A program made the position numbers and the translations under genes. A DNA stretch of 64,000 nt. Origin: Siphonodentalium dalli (Eukaryota > Mollusca > Scaphopoda > Gadilida > Siphonodentaliidae). The notes beneath the pieces were generated by a model, which was not told where the DNA came from, did no database searches, and saw nothing but the letters and a program-made list of their open reading frames with translations. Positions 13,301 to 27,900 of this stretch are shown piece after piece (the stretch's first letter is position 1; each line of letters starts with the position of its first letter). Location of the stretch: assembly GCA_032622095.1 (NCBI GenBank), contig CP136063.1:118070723-118134722 (forward strand). Reading direction: 5' to 3'.

Positions 13301-16300
13301 GCTTCAGCTTGACGAAATGGGATAAGCACATGGTTTGTATGCTAAATGAAAAGTTCTTAAATTTAGAACCACTCCTACTGCTAAATAGTGCTTAAATCCA
13401 TGCTAGTCCTTGAAAAGTACTTTAAAATCAACCTCTAGCCTTGAAAAGTCCTTAAATCCCACAAAAAAGGTTAATATGAGTCAGTTTATTTGAAATTTGA
13501 AGAAAAATATAACCGCGGTGTCCACTTCACAATTCAGGTGCGATAAAAACAACAAAGTGTCCCAATTGTAACCTATAGGTTTTAATAGAGCACACATTTC
13601 TTATTCTACCACAAATCAACGAAAGATTCTCAAAAGCATAGTTAATGTATTGTAACCATTTTAGGTGCATGGTGGAACTACAAAGAAAGACATAGTAAAT
13701 AGAGTTCTAGAAGCAGAGAAAAAAGCCATTGAAAACACCAAACAGCATGGAAATAGTATGCACACAGTCCTGTTTTTTGATGAGGCAAACACAACTGAAG
13801 CTATCGGGGTCATCAAGGAAATAATGTGCGATAAAACTATCTCAGGACGACCTGTGAAACTCAACAAAAACCTTAAATTTGTTGCTGCTTGTAATCCTTA
13901 CAGAAAGTAAGTACTTTTGAACAAAATTGATACCATAATATTGCAATTTGTTAGATTCTCATACTGATTCTATCTATCCTCCTGTCATTGTTAGCTCAAC
14001 TTTACTTTGTAAAGTTTGAGCTATTGCCATGGCTTTGTCGTCCGTGTGCGTGATTCGTCAACAATACAGGCTACAGGTCGTACCTTTGGTCGATCGGATC
14101 ATTATGAAATTTGACATAGCTGTTGACATCAACATTTAGACCGGAACAATTCATTTTGGGGTCATTCGGAATAAAAACATGGCTGCCAGCGGCCATCTTG
14201 GATTTCAATATTCAATTCATTAGCACGGGCTACAGGTCGTACTGTTCGTCTGATCTTCATGAAATTTGTCATGGATTTTAATATTGACATGTAGATGGGA
14301 ACGAGTTATTTTGGGGTCGTTCGGTCAAAAAAAACATGGCTGCCAGCAGCCATCTTGGATTTTACTCTTTGCATGACTAATCCTTTGGCACGGGCTACAA
14401 GTCGTATCTTTGGTCTGATCATAATGAAATTTGTCATGGATGTTAACAATGACATGAAGATGGGAAACGGGTCATTTTGAGGTCATTCACCCAAAAAACA
14501 TGGCCGGCAGCAGTATTTTACTCTTTACATGACTAAATCCTTTCACATAGGGTACAGGTCGTATCTTTTGTCGGATCATCATGAAATTTGTCATGGATGT
14601 TAACAATGACATGTAGATGGGAACGAGTCCTTTTGGGGTCATTCGGCCAAAAAACATGGCCACCAGCAGCCATTTTGGATTTTACTCTTTGCATAACTAG
14701 GCCTTTCAACTTTCCACATTCCTAATCACTCCATTGACTGTAACACATGAAATTATTCCCTTTCGAAGTTGAGCTACAGTGTCATTGACACTTTCATAAT
14801 TACCATGTTGTGTGCATCATATAATTTGAGATTGTCCCATAAATGACTGGATTTAGTGTACAGTACCCCTTTAAGTTTCATAGAAGAGGCCTATATAGGC
14901 CTTATGCTCCACGCATCTTGCCGATACATTGTCACAATTGATTGTTAATCTTATGATTTTATGAACCTGGTTTTAAGAGTTCAAATCATATTGTTTGTGC
15001 TGCCATATTAAATATCACATAATCAAACAATGAGATTTGAAATTTGACAGTAATGCTCTAATTAATCGACCTCTTAACCACAGCAGAATTATGGGTAACT
15101 TTCAGGCGAGAGCTTTCCGATGAATGGCAACCAGCCATATTTCCGACTAAATCCTGAAAAGTTACCCATAATTCTGCTGTGGTTAAGAGGTCGATTAATT
15201 AGAGCATTACTGTAGCTACCAATTTATTTGGCAGTGAAACTTGTGACAATTAAGTTAAAAAAGCTGGCTGGGGATGTTACAATAACCCATTCAGCCTTAC
15301 TGATTCGCCATCTTCCGCTGTATTGCCAGGGAATGTTTGAATTTGCAACTGTATTGCCAGGGAATGTTTGAATTTGCAACTGTATTGACAGGGAATGTTT
15401 GAATTTGCCAGCCTGACTGTTGATGTAAATAATTTTGCACATGAATGGTCTGTGTGGAAGTTAAATGATAACTTTAACAATTAGAATTTGTATATATGAT
15501 TATAGCCCTGCTAAACATAGACTGAAAAATAATTTTTTTATGACTGTTATCTTCCTCTTTGTTAACATTGGGCCACAAACTGTTACGGGGGGGTGTTACC
15601 CAATTCTTACCCCTTTGAAATTAACATGGCAACCAGCTAGGGCGTGATACAAAATTCTAATTCACTCTCCTAACAGGTAAATCCAATTTCCGTGGGGCTG
15701 ATTGGCGAGTTGCCCAAGTTTTACGTAGATTGACTGATGCGTAGAAACTTTGGGCATGCTGACTAATAAAAAAAATCAGAATTGTTAAGCTTGTTAGCTC
15801 AACTTACTTTGTAAGTTTGAGCTATTGCCATGGGTTGGCGTCCGTCGTCCGTTTGTGCGTGTGTCTGTGTGTGTCCGTCAACAATTTCCTTTGGCGCGGG
15901 CTACAGGTCGTATCTTTGGTCTGATCTTTATGAAATTTGTCATGAATGTTGACATTGACATGTATTACATGTCAATGTCAACATTCATGACAAATTTCAT
16001 AAAGATCAGACCAAAGATACGACCTTTAAAATGGGAACGAGTCATTTTGGGGTCATTCGGCCAAAAAACATGGCCGCTGTTGGCCATCTTGGATTTCAAA
16101 ATTAAATCCATTGGCGCGGGCTACAGGCCGTACTGTTTGTGTGATCATCATAAAAATTTGTCATGAAAGTTGACATTTACATGCAGATGGTAATGAGTCA
16201 TTTTAAGATCATTCGGCCAAAAAACATGGCCGCTGGTGGCCATCTTGGAATTTACTCTTTGCATCACTAAATCCTTTGACACATCCTACAGACCACATCT

Positions 16301-19300
16301 CTGATCCGATCATCACGAAACTTCATATGGATCATCGGGGCGACCTCTAGATGGGAACGAGTCATTTTGGGGTCATTTGAACAAAAAACATGGCCGCCGT
16401 CAGCCATCTTGGATTTTACTCTTTGCATCACTAAATACTTTCACACACCCTACAGACCACAACCCTGATCCGATCATCACCAAACTTCATATTCATCATT
16501 GGGGTGGCCCCTAGTTGGGCACGAATCATTTTGGGGTAATTCGGCCAAAAAACATGGCCATCTTTGATTTCAAAATTGAATCCATTGGCACGGGCTACAG
16601 GCCATACTGTTTGTCTGATCATCATAAAATTTGTCATGAATGTTGCCATTTACATATAGATTGGAACGAGTCATTTTGGGGTCATTTGGCCAAAAAACAT
16701 GGCCGCCGTCAGCCATCTTGGATTTTACTGTTTGCATCACTAAATACTTTTGCGTGGGCTACAGGTCGTATTTTTGGTCGGATCTTTATGAAATTTGTCA
16801 TGAATGTTGACATTGACATGTAGATGGGAACGAGTCATTTTGGGGTCATTCGTTCAAAAAACATGGGCACTGGTGGCCATCTTGAGATTTCAAATTTGAA
16901 TCCATTGGCGCGGGCTACAGGCCGTACTGTTCGTCTGATCATTATAAAATTTGTCATGAATGTTGACATTTACATGTAGATGGGAACGAGTCATTTTAGG
17001 ATCATTCGGCCAAAAAATATGGCCGCTGGCAGCCATCTTGGATTTTACTCTTTGCATCACTAAACACTTTCACACACCCCACAGACCGATCCGATCATCA
17101 CCAAACTTCATATTCATCTTTGGGGTGGCCCCTAGTCGGCACGATTCATTTTGGGGTAATTCGGCCAAAAAACATGGCCGCTGGTGGCCATCTTGGATTT
17201 CAAAATTGAATCCATTGGTGCGGCCTACAGGCCGTACTGTTTGTCTGATCATCATAACATTTGTTGCCATTTACATGTAGATGGGAACGAGTCATTTTGG
17301 GGTCATTTGGCCAAAAAACATGGCCGCCGTCAGCCATCACTAAATCCTTTGACACATCCTACAGACCACATCCCATATCCGATCTTCACCAAACTTCATA
17401 TGGATCATCGGGGTGACCTCTGGATGGGAACGAGTCATTTTGGGGTCATTCGGCAAAAATATATGGCCACCAATGGCCATTTTGGATTTTACTCTTTGTA
17501 TGACTAAATATTTCTACAAAATCCATTAGCATGGGTTATAAACCGATCTGTTTGTTTGATCTTCATGAAATTTGTCATGGATGTTGACATTCAAAGATAT
17601 GTAGATGGGAACGAGTCATTTTGGGGTCATTCGGCAAGAAAACATGGCCGCCGATGGCCATTTTAGAATTTACTCTTTGCATCACTAAATCCTTTGGCAC
17701 ACCCTACAGACCACATCCCTGATCCGATCATTATGAAAGTTGTCATGAATGTTGATATTGACATGTACATCTTGTCTTACTTAGACATTTCAATTAGCAC
17801 CTTTGCTAATTCCTCCATTTACTGTCAACCATTAAATTATTCCCCTACCTAAGTTGAGCTACAGTGTCATTGACACTTTCATTTTTTTAAAGTGATCATT
17901 ATTGTTAAATTTCAGGCATTCAGATGAATTGATCAAGAGACTGGAACAGGCAGGACTTGGATATCATGTTGACGCAGACAAAACCACCGACAGACTTGGT
18001 ATAAGACAAAATTAATAAATTCTTTCCATTTTCTCAGGTCAGAAAATTTTGAAAACCAATTCATGTGTGCGTATTTCTATTTTATTATTTATTTCTGGAG
18101 CACATGTCAATGATGCATTCCACCTCCACATCGACTAGCTCTGGGACTAACTTCAACTGCCCATGGCTGTTATTATAAAATGTTAGTTGATAGATCCCAT
18201 GTGATTTATTTCGTAAAAAATCACCCAATCTAGTAACCAACCTATTTTTAAACAGAGATTACAGACACAATCCATCACATGTATAGCAAATGTTCGAAAA
18301 TAGTTACAAATTACAAGAGTCGGAAATCTGAACTGGGAAATGGGTCTGATCATGTGTGATCAATTATGTGCTTCTTTGTATAAAAATTGAACCATAATTA
18401 TTTTGTACCGATAAAAACTTTCCCTTATGGTGATAGTGAATTAAAAGATTGCATCAAATTGTTTCTGGACCATAGGGCTTTACGGTATCCACCTTCACAT
18501 TACCGACTACGGTATTAAATGAAATACCGCGGTATGACTAAATACCGTCAAGAATAATTTTCAAACATTTTGCTAGTCAAGATAATATGGAACATGCAGT
18601 ATGCAATTCAATATTCGCGTGTGAATGCAGTCAGTGTCACACGGACACACGAAAATAGGACAACGCAATGCATGTTGTTTGTGATCGTAACAATGTGTGG
18701 TGGTCCTAATGGCGTCGCTTATGCAAAAATAACAGGTACTTAATTCACAATTTTTAATTCGCAACAAAGCATATTATTATCGAGAATCAAATTGATATGG
18801 CTCTTGGTTCGTTTTCTAAAGAAGTTATACCATGAGGGGATTTAAGTCCAAATTATACTAAAAATGTTAGGGTGTCTCCGACCAATACTTATTTATCTGT
18901 GGTGTCTCGCTGATGGATAAACATTTGTGAGAGTAACGTTTAAATTTCGAAATTCTATGGATGGCGCTCATGGTCTAATTGTTGCATTGTGTACACTAAT
19001 TTAAGCTGCATATGAGACAACTATAAACAAACATCCACAGCGTACAACGTGTTGGCACTGCCTTTGTTAAAATTGCTTTTCGCACTTTGCTGCAGTTATG
19101 CTCTGGGCGTCTGGCTGGTCATCGTCTCATCTCGCTGGTTCTCGTTCAGTCTCGCTGGTTCTCGTTCTCGTTCATTACTTACAAGCACACATTGTTTCCT
19201 CGGATTATATCAAGTTTTTTTTACGTTTACTGTCGTAAAACCGACTAACAGAAGAAAATATAGTTTGCAGCAATATACCGACTATTCAAGTAATCCAATA

Positions 19301-21899
19301 CTGACTACAACGGTATTAAAAATAAAACCGCGGTATGACGAAATACCGAAAAACCATGAAGCCCTACTGGACCATGCACTCGAAGATGAGAAATGAGGAA
19401 ATAGACTTTGTGTGGCCTTGCACATATAATTATTAGTCATCCACTCTATAGTTGATATTAAGCTTTATCTCCTGTTACAATTTTCTACTGTGATTGAAAT
19501 GTTTCATAAAAAACCATTCAATAGATTATTTGTTGAAGAGAGCTGGCCGGGTTTTGTAGTGAAATAATCCTCTGTGCAGTGTTTTAATTCACTAATATAA
19601 TAAAACTTACGTCATGATATGGCTTCATGTCCTGTTACAAATTTCTACTGGGAGTGAAATGTTTATCAATAGATGATTTGGTGAAGAGTCTGAAAAAGTC
19701 CTCAGTCATCAATATACTAATACAATTTACTTTAGGGCCCTGCGAATAGATTTGATTTTATGCAATTCAAATTCTTTTGTCTTATTCTAATCGATTCAAA
19801 ATCGGCTGCCTTGATTTGAATTTTGTCAAATATCTTTTCCATCAAATCTGTCTATGTATATACAACAACGGTGTACTACTAGTGAGACTAACTGACATAT
19901 AATGGTAACTTAAATAGACCACCCAATTTCTGTATGAATGAGATATGTCCACTGGGACTATAATTTTACAGGAATTGCATGTTATGTGGGAATTGCATGT
20001 AACTGTATATGGCAGATCTCAGTATACAACCATAATGAGGTTTTTGATTAATTACAGAGAAAAATTGTAGTGTTTCTCTGAAATATTAAATGCCTTCACT
20101 CTTGTTTGATTGACACATTAATGGTTAAATTTGCGATTCTATACAATTATGAATCATGGGCCTGATCGATTCAAAATGAAAACTTCAAATTCACAGGGCT
20201 CCAACTGGCGTTATGATAGCTGAAATATCACTAAACCCCGACTAACCAGCCTATTGAAGGATACCATCTGATAGATGGGATTATACTGTAAATAAAGTGT
20301 ATTATTTAATTAAAATCAGTAACTGTTAGTCCAAAAAAACACAACTATAGTAGACATATTTGAATCCATGTACTTGGTCTTCGTGAATGGCAGGGTAACA
20401 ATACCGAACCCCTAAATTAGCCCATAAATACCATATCATGTTTGCTGATTTGGATTTTCTAAAAACTGTATAGTGAACCACTTAACCTGGAAACATGTTC
20501 CTGGTCTGTTTCTGGTTTATTCATATTGAGCAAATCATCAATAATAGATCACGCCTTGGTCGTCTACCATTTGTGAACACTCAAACATGTGGATTCAAAT
20601 ACAGCCAGTCGCTCAAAAGTGGCATCACATTTAGAAGATTGAGTCAAGCTACTTGATGGAAAATTATAGTGCTCAGATATCAAAATAGACTATATAGTAG
20701 GTTACTGAAACTAAAATCGGCTTGTTGCTCACTGCATTTTCAATCATATAAGTCAAAAGTACATAATACGTAAATACACGACACAGCTTGTATAATAAAA
20801 TTTGACCACAGAAACTGATTTTCACAGGGAGAGTGCCGCTGAGACGCTTAGTATACAGAGTACAGGCCCTTCCACCTAGTCTGCTGCCACTAGTGTGGGA
20901 TTTCGGCCAGCTCGACGATGAAGTGGAGAAACTCTACATACGACAAATGGTACAAAGATATGTAAGTACCTAATCTTAGTCTTAATAGTACCTCACTGGA
21001 AGGAAGAGATTCTTTCCTCTGTTATTATGCCCCCGCAACCAATTTGTGGGGGTTATACTGGATTCAGATTATCCATCCGTGTCTAGACCCAGCTTTGGCC
21101 AAGCTTGTATTCCTACATTTAATGATAATTTTTTTTCAAATGTGGCACATATATTTACCACCATGAGAACTTGCAAGAATGAGGTTGGTCTGATTTTTTT
21201 TATTGGAGTTATCCTCCTTTTTCAACTTCAAAATTTTCACAACGTATGTAATTTTGTCCAAACTTTTACGCCTTCATTTCCTGGTTAATATTCTTAACTC
21301 TTTACACCAGTATATGCCGATATGATAACCTGTCAACTTGCGATTATGAGCTCAGTCTGACTTTGTTTTTGTTGATTAACCCCTCTTTTGCAACAAAGAA
21401 ATGTTTTGTAACTTACATAATTTTGTCTGAGATTTCCTTGTCAATTGTTTTTTTAGCTATTGCTGTTGGTTGGCTTCTGTCGTTCATCAACAGTCTCCTA
21501 TGGCTCACCCTCTAGGCCGCATCCCTCATCCGATCATCATCAAACTTCATACGGATCTTCGGGGTGATCTCTAGATGGGAACTGTCTAGAAATTAGTTTT
21601 AAAATATGGCCACCAGCAGCCATTATGGTTTTCAAATTTGAATCCATCGGCACATCTTGCAGCCCACATTTATTGGAGAAATGTTTTGAAAATTGCAGGC
21701 ATGTTTAGATTACCTCAAGATGGGAGCTATCAAATTTTAACATGAAAAACATGGCCACCAACAGCCATCTTAAATTTTACTCTTTGCATGACTAAATCCT
21801 TTGGTACACGCTACAGACCACATCCCTATTCAATATTTTTGTTTGAAGCAAATGAATGTTTGTTAGTTCCCATAATGTGAACTATTGATTGGAATTTGA

Positions 21900-21936
<37 letters not shown>

Positions 21937-24900
21937 TTTAGTTTGCACATGGTTGGCTGATCTTTATACTGAATCATGTATTGGCTATTAATTCACAACA
22001 AAAGTGTCCTATCTGTAATTTCAGATTAACAACGATGATCTACCGAATATTCAAAATATGGCGGTTTTGATAACAGAGGTATTAGCAAAGTCACAACAAT
22101 TCATGAGAGACCAAAAAGTGAGTGGAAAATATTGTTTTGCTTTTATTTTGTCTCCCATGTAACTAAATTTATAATGGCTAAGGACAGTAAAAACATAATT
22201 GGTTCTATTGTAATCAGACCATAGTCACCTGGGGTGTGTGTGGAGAGTTTCGTGTTTCCTAGTTTGGCAAAAAGAAGATATATGGTCTGATATCACTATC
22301 TAGCTTGATACAAGAATATGTTCCCGTAAGACCCACTTTTCTTGCTGAGGTTGGAAAATTTATGTCCTAAGCGACCAAAATCAAGTTGTCTGAAATAAAG
22401 TCAGCAGAGGCACAAATATGTTGGGTTTTTTGTTCGTCCAGACAGATATATCTCAAACACTGATTGTCGGATCTGAATAAAATTTGGTATGGATGTTCAC
22501 TACTATGAGGACATTCAATTGAGTGTTCAACTGAGGCATGACTATTCTTACACTACTATCAAGGCTATTTAACCTATCACTAGATGTGACACATATATTC
22601 ACACTGATTTATCGGGTGTATCTTTTTACCGGATCCCGGATTTCGACCCGGATTTAAGTGTCTTTTTACCGGATTTCGACCCGGATTCGGATATGAATTT
22701 CATGCTTGTTTTATCACACATTAACCCATTAAAAGCCGTTTCTGACACGCGGAAACTGGTTAGGAGGTGAGATTAAACCAATATAGGGCTGTCGTGCTCA
22801 TTCAACCCGATTAATCGTATTTAAAGGTACATATCGTGCCCGGATCAGCATACTTCTTATTTTTTCATATAGACACGGCGGTTGGATTGATTTTACGTGA
22901 TCATGATGGCATTTAAGGGAACACAGCATGTCCGGATCCGAATTAATTATCTTGTAATTATTGATCATATTTAAAGGTAGATATCATGTCCGGATCCTTT
23001 TTGTTTCTCTCTCTTTTTTTCCATATAAATTATCGTCTTTTTGATATATTAAATGTCACGTGGAACAAAGTTATAAGTTTATTTTGAGACGTTATACTAG
23101 GCTGTTGGATTGATTTCACGGAATGATTGTCGCATTTAAAGGTACACACCATGTGCGGAACCGAATTAATTTCCACGTATTTACTGATAATATTTAAAGG
23201 TACAGATTATGCCCGGATCCGGATTTTTCTTCTTATAAAGTAATGCTTATTTAATACAATAAATGTAAACTGAGTCGCGTGGAACTAGGTTATAGATGTT
23301 GATGTTTAGATCAGATCATTCCCGGATTCGGATACGAATAGTTCTTTTCTATTTCATATAAATAGTCAAGTATTTAATACATTAAATGGCAGCTGAGCCA
23401 CGCGGAACTCAGTTTATTTGGAAACAGTGAACATGGCGCTTGGATTGATTTCATGCGAGAATGAGCCCATTTACAGACAAACTTTATGCCCGGATCTGGA
23501 TCCGGATTTTATGTGTCTTTTTCTAATTTCGACCCGAACCCTGATCTCAATTTTATGTTTATTATAACCCATGTTTAACACATTAAAAGACATTTCAGAC
23601 CCGCGAAAACATGGCACAGGTTGCGTTTAACAGTAATATCATTGGGATTGAAATAAATTGACTTGCTTTTGTGAAGATTTTTTGTTCTCCAGCCCACAAA
23701 AAAACCTGGTGCAGTTTAAATGGTTTATTGTTTTAGTTCGATTATAAACAATTGTATTTGTGATACAAGTAGTATTACTATTGTAAATTCGATATTTAAG
23801 CCGGTTTAAGTGAGATAGATGTACGACTTGTATTAAGCGTTTTATGTCACGACGCCCGAATCGTTATAAAAACACGGATAGCATATTCATCCCGTTTGCA
23901 GCCAGCTACAGTTTATACAGTGATTATCTAGTTTAAAGGTACAGACCATGCCCGGATCCGGTTTAAAAAAAAAAGAATCTCCATATAAATTAACGCCTAT
24001 TTAATATATTAAATGTCAGCTGAGTTAAGAGGAAGTTAGAAGTTGATTTTGAGAGGTTAGACCCGGCTGTTGGATTTATTTCACGGAAGGATGATCGCAT
24101 TTAAAGGTGCATGCCATGCACGGATTCGAATTAATTATCGCGTATTTATTAATAATTTTTAAAGGTACAGATTATGCCCGGATCCCGATTGTTCTCCTTT
24201 CACTTTCACAAATTAACTCCTATTTAATACATTAAATGCCAGCGGAATCACGTGGAACCAGGTTTTAGAATTAGTCCGTTTAAAGACACACTTTATTTCC
24301 CTATTTGAATCCGGATTTGATGTGTCTCTTTTTGCTGATTTCGACCCTAACCGGGTTTGCATTTTATGTTTATTATATCCCACATTTAACACATTGAAAG
24401 ACATTTCAGACACGCGGAAACATGGCACAGGTTGGGTTTGAACAGAACAGAAAATATAAACTGTCCATATACCCATGGTTGTTTAATAAATATACAACAG
24501 AATATCTATCAATTACTGAAACGGTACTATTAGTACAAAATACTATATATGTTGATTTTGAGACGTTAGACTCGGCTTTTGGATTGATTTCACGGAAGAA
24601 TTATCGCATTTAAAGGTACACACCATGTGCGGATCCGAATTAATTACCGCGTATTTACTGATAAAATTTAAAGGTACAGATTATGCCCGGATCCGGATTT
24701 TTTTCTCATAAATTAATGCCTATTTAATACATTAAATGTCGCGTGGAACCAGGTTATAGATGTTGATGTTTAGTCGTGTATTTAATTCATCAAATGGCAA
24801 CTGAGTCACGCGGAACCAGGTACGAATTATACGTAGGAACTTCTAAACCGCCTGCCAATCCAAGAATCTAATCATTTTCGGAATATAATATACTTATGGC

Positions 24901-27900
24901 ATATATAATTTTAAATATTAAAATCATTTTGATTAATATAAATTTATGATTTTAAGATTCCTTTGTTTGAATATGAAATAGTTTGAATCACCTGGATGAG
25001 TTTCACGACTGGGATTCGACTTACAATTAAGCATGCGATATGTATATTGTTGATAATATACACCATAAAATATGAATAATGTAAATGTGTTGTGGTTCAA
25101 CCTGCTAACGTGCTTCAAATTATAAATATTATCATATCGAGATATATATATATCTCATGTAATAATATACGTTTACATTTTAGTGTGCTGGAGTCTGGAG
25201 ATCAAACTTTTATGTGTACCTTTAAATGCGATAATTATTCCGTGAAATCAATCCAACAGCCTAGTATAACGTCTCAAAATCAACTTTTAACTTTGTTCCA
25301 CGTGACATTTAAAAAGACGATCATTTATATGGAAAAAAAGAGAGAGAAAAAAACCGGATCCGGACATGATATCCACCTTTAAATATGATCAATAATTACG
25401 AGATAATTAATTCGGATCCGGACATGGTGTGTTCCCTTAAATGCCATCATGTTCACGTAAAATCAATCCAACCGCCGTGTCTATATGAAAAAATAAGAAG
25501 TATGCTGATCCGGGCACGATATTTACCTTTAAATACGATTAATCGGATTTAATGAGCACGACAGCCCTATATTGGTTTAATCTCACCTCCTAACCAGTTT
25601 CCGCGTGTCAGAAAAGGCTTTTAATGGGTTAAATGTGTGATAAAACAAGCATGAAATTCATACCCGAATCCGGGTCGAAATCCGGTAAAAAGACACCTAA
25701 ATCCGGGATCCGGAATCCGGTAAAAAGACACACCCTGATTTATCACCTTTTTATTTCATATAAATTTTGCCATGTGTTGCAGAAATAACACTAGGTGGCA
25801 GTCTGAGGATGTGTCACATGACTGCGATTTAGAAAAATGCCTGTTTTCACCCACATTTGATCTGATTTTGTCAAATTTTGCCAAGAGTGCTTTCAGATGA
25901 GGGCCAATGACATTTACATTTTCCATTCTAGTGTTGTACTAGCTCCTTTGTTTTGTTATCTAGAAAATAATAGTTGTTTGTTTAATTAGGATGAGTGCAG
26001 TTTTGTCAGCCTGAGGGATGCTGAAAGAGTTCTGAAGGTGATGAGTTGGTTTCATGAGAAGTGCGAAGATGACTTCAACCTCTTTGAAATGATGGATGTC
26101 CAATCAGACGATGACGATAACAGTTTTTCTGAAGAAGCTGAAGAAGGTGGCGAGGAAATAGTATACCACAGGGTTTGTACACTTATGTTAAAAGTGATTT
26201 TGTCCCTTTTCGACTTAGAAATAATACATTTTTGGGTTCTCCAGGTGATAATATGGACAATGTTTAACAGAATTTCTTGATATTTGGTCAATGGTTTACA
26301 GTCCAGAAAACACACATATGCACCTTTGATCGACTTAGAGATATCATAATATTTTCATTGTCTAAATGAAAACTTGAGCAATCTTTAAAAGAATCGGATA
26401 TTTGGTATGTGGTTTACATTTGTGAACATGCAGGTCATTGTCAAGCTGGAATCAAATTTTTGCCAGAATTTTACTTCTTTGTTCTTAAAATAGCCAACAC
26501 TCCAAAAAAGCCACCTCTTTTTGGGGGACGTGAGGTCTGTGACCTTTTATTTCAATGTGTGATTTTCTTATAATAATATAAACTGACAGTGTTAGTGTTT
26601 GCTAATTTTACACAGTCCCTAAAAGGGGTATATATTGCATGTTACAGGCTCTGGCTGATGAGATCCGATGTCTCATTTTGGCTCTGGGAATATGTTACCA
26701 GTCAAGTCTGAACAAAAATCGAGAAGAATACAGAGAAGCTGTTGCTGACGTTTTCCCTGCCAACCAACTACCTGGTGGTGCTGAACAAATTCTCAACGAG
26801 ATCAACAGGTTCAGTGTTCTTATGAAGATAATATCCTTCTAGATTGTTTAAAAATGCACATTTGTTGATATAATATAAAAATGAATGCGTAGTACATGCA
26901 TTTTAATCCCTATTGGTTAAATGATGACTATCAGAATTAAGCCACAAGCGATTTTTAAGAAACAACTGCTGTGGTTAGCAATGTTCACTAATTGTGAATA
27001 AATGAAGTCTTGGTAACATGCCTCATAACTGACAAGTCAGGTCAAATGGCGAAAAAATGTGTCAACCTCTGAGCTTATTTCTTGACAATCGAACCAACAA
27101 ACTAAAATTTATCAATATTCATTCATTTCGGAGCAAGCCATTCGACTTTTCTTTTTATGTAGAGTGATAGGTTTGTATATTATAAATCACAATATTAAAA
27201 GTCAAAACTCATACTTTCAATAATTTTTTTGAATTCAGTGCTGACAATAAATTCTGGTAAATTATTCCATGGTATGTTTACTCATTGAACAAAAAAGTAT
27301 TTCCAGACATCTTTGTTATTTCCTTGCGGCTGTAAATTGTATGGGTGACCTTGGGTTTTATCACACATGATCATTATGAAAGGTTTATGTTTGTCCACAT
27401 TATAGTAAACATGTATGTATACTTATATGCTTCAATAATCTCCTTTCTAGTGTGTTATGTGTGTGGTTTCTAATAATTGTTCACTAGACAGGTCTTGTTC
27501 CTTTGGAATTTTCAGTAAAGAATTCTCAGTAAAATAAGAGATAATTATAATTTTTTTAAAACATGGCACAGATATTTAGTACTATGGGAACTTGTGCACC
27601 TGCGATTATGACGTCTGTCCGACATTTTTTGGTGGAGTTATTCCTCTCTTTCGACTTAGAACATTTTCGCAACATGCATAATTTTGTCCAAGCTTTTATT
27701 CCTACATTTTTCGGTCAATAGGTTTAAGATTAGGGTTAGGGTTGTACACTTGCAATGGGAACTGTTATTTTATTATTTTAACTAAATGTTTACTGACATG
27801 TGAAACATCTTAGTATTTTAAAAACCGGGGGGTATCCTTAGTCCAATTGGGACAGTCACACCTCTAGTTTGAACAGATGTAAGAAACATACACTAACTGA

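Noticed and set aside
15825-17507. Several open frames of about 100 codons in element P2.
   Set aside because: Different units translate into similar peptides only because the DNA repeats. There is no start context or domain.
27725-27745. TTAGGGTTAGGG at about 27730, a possible telomere-like repeat.
   Set aside because: Only two units, inside dispersed repeat D3; chance within repeat sequence.
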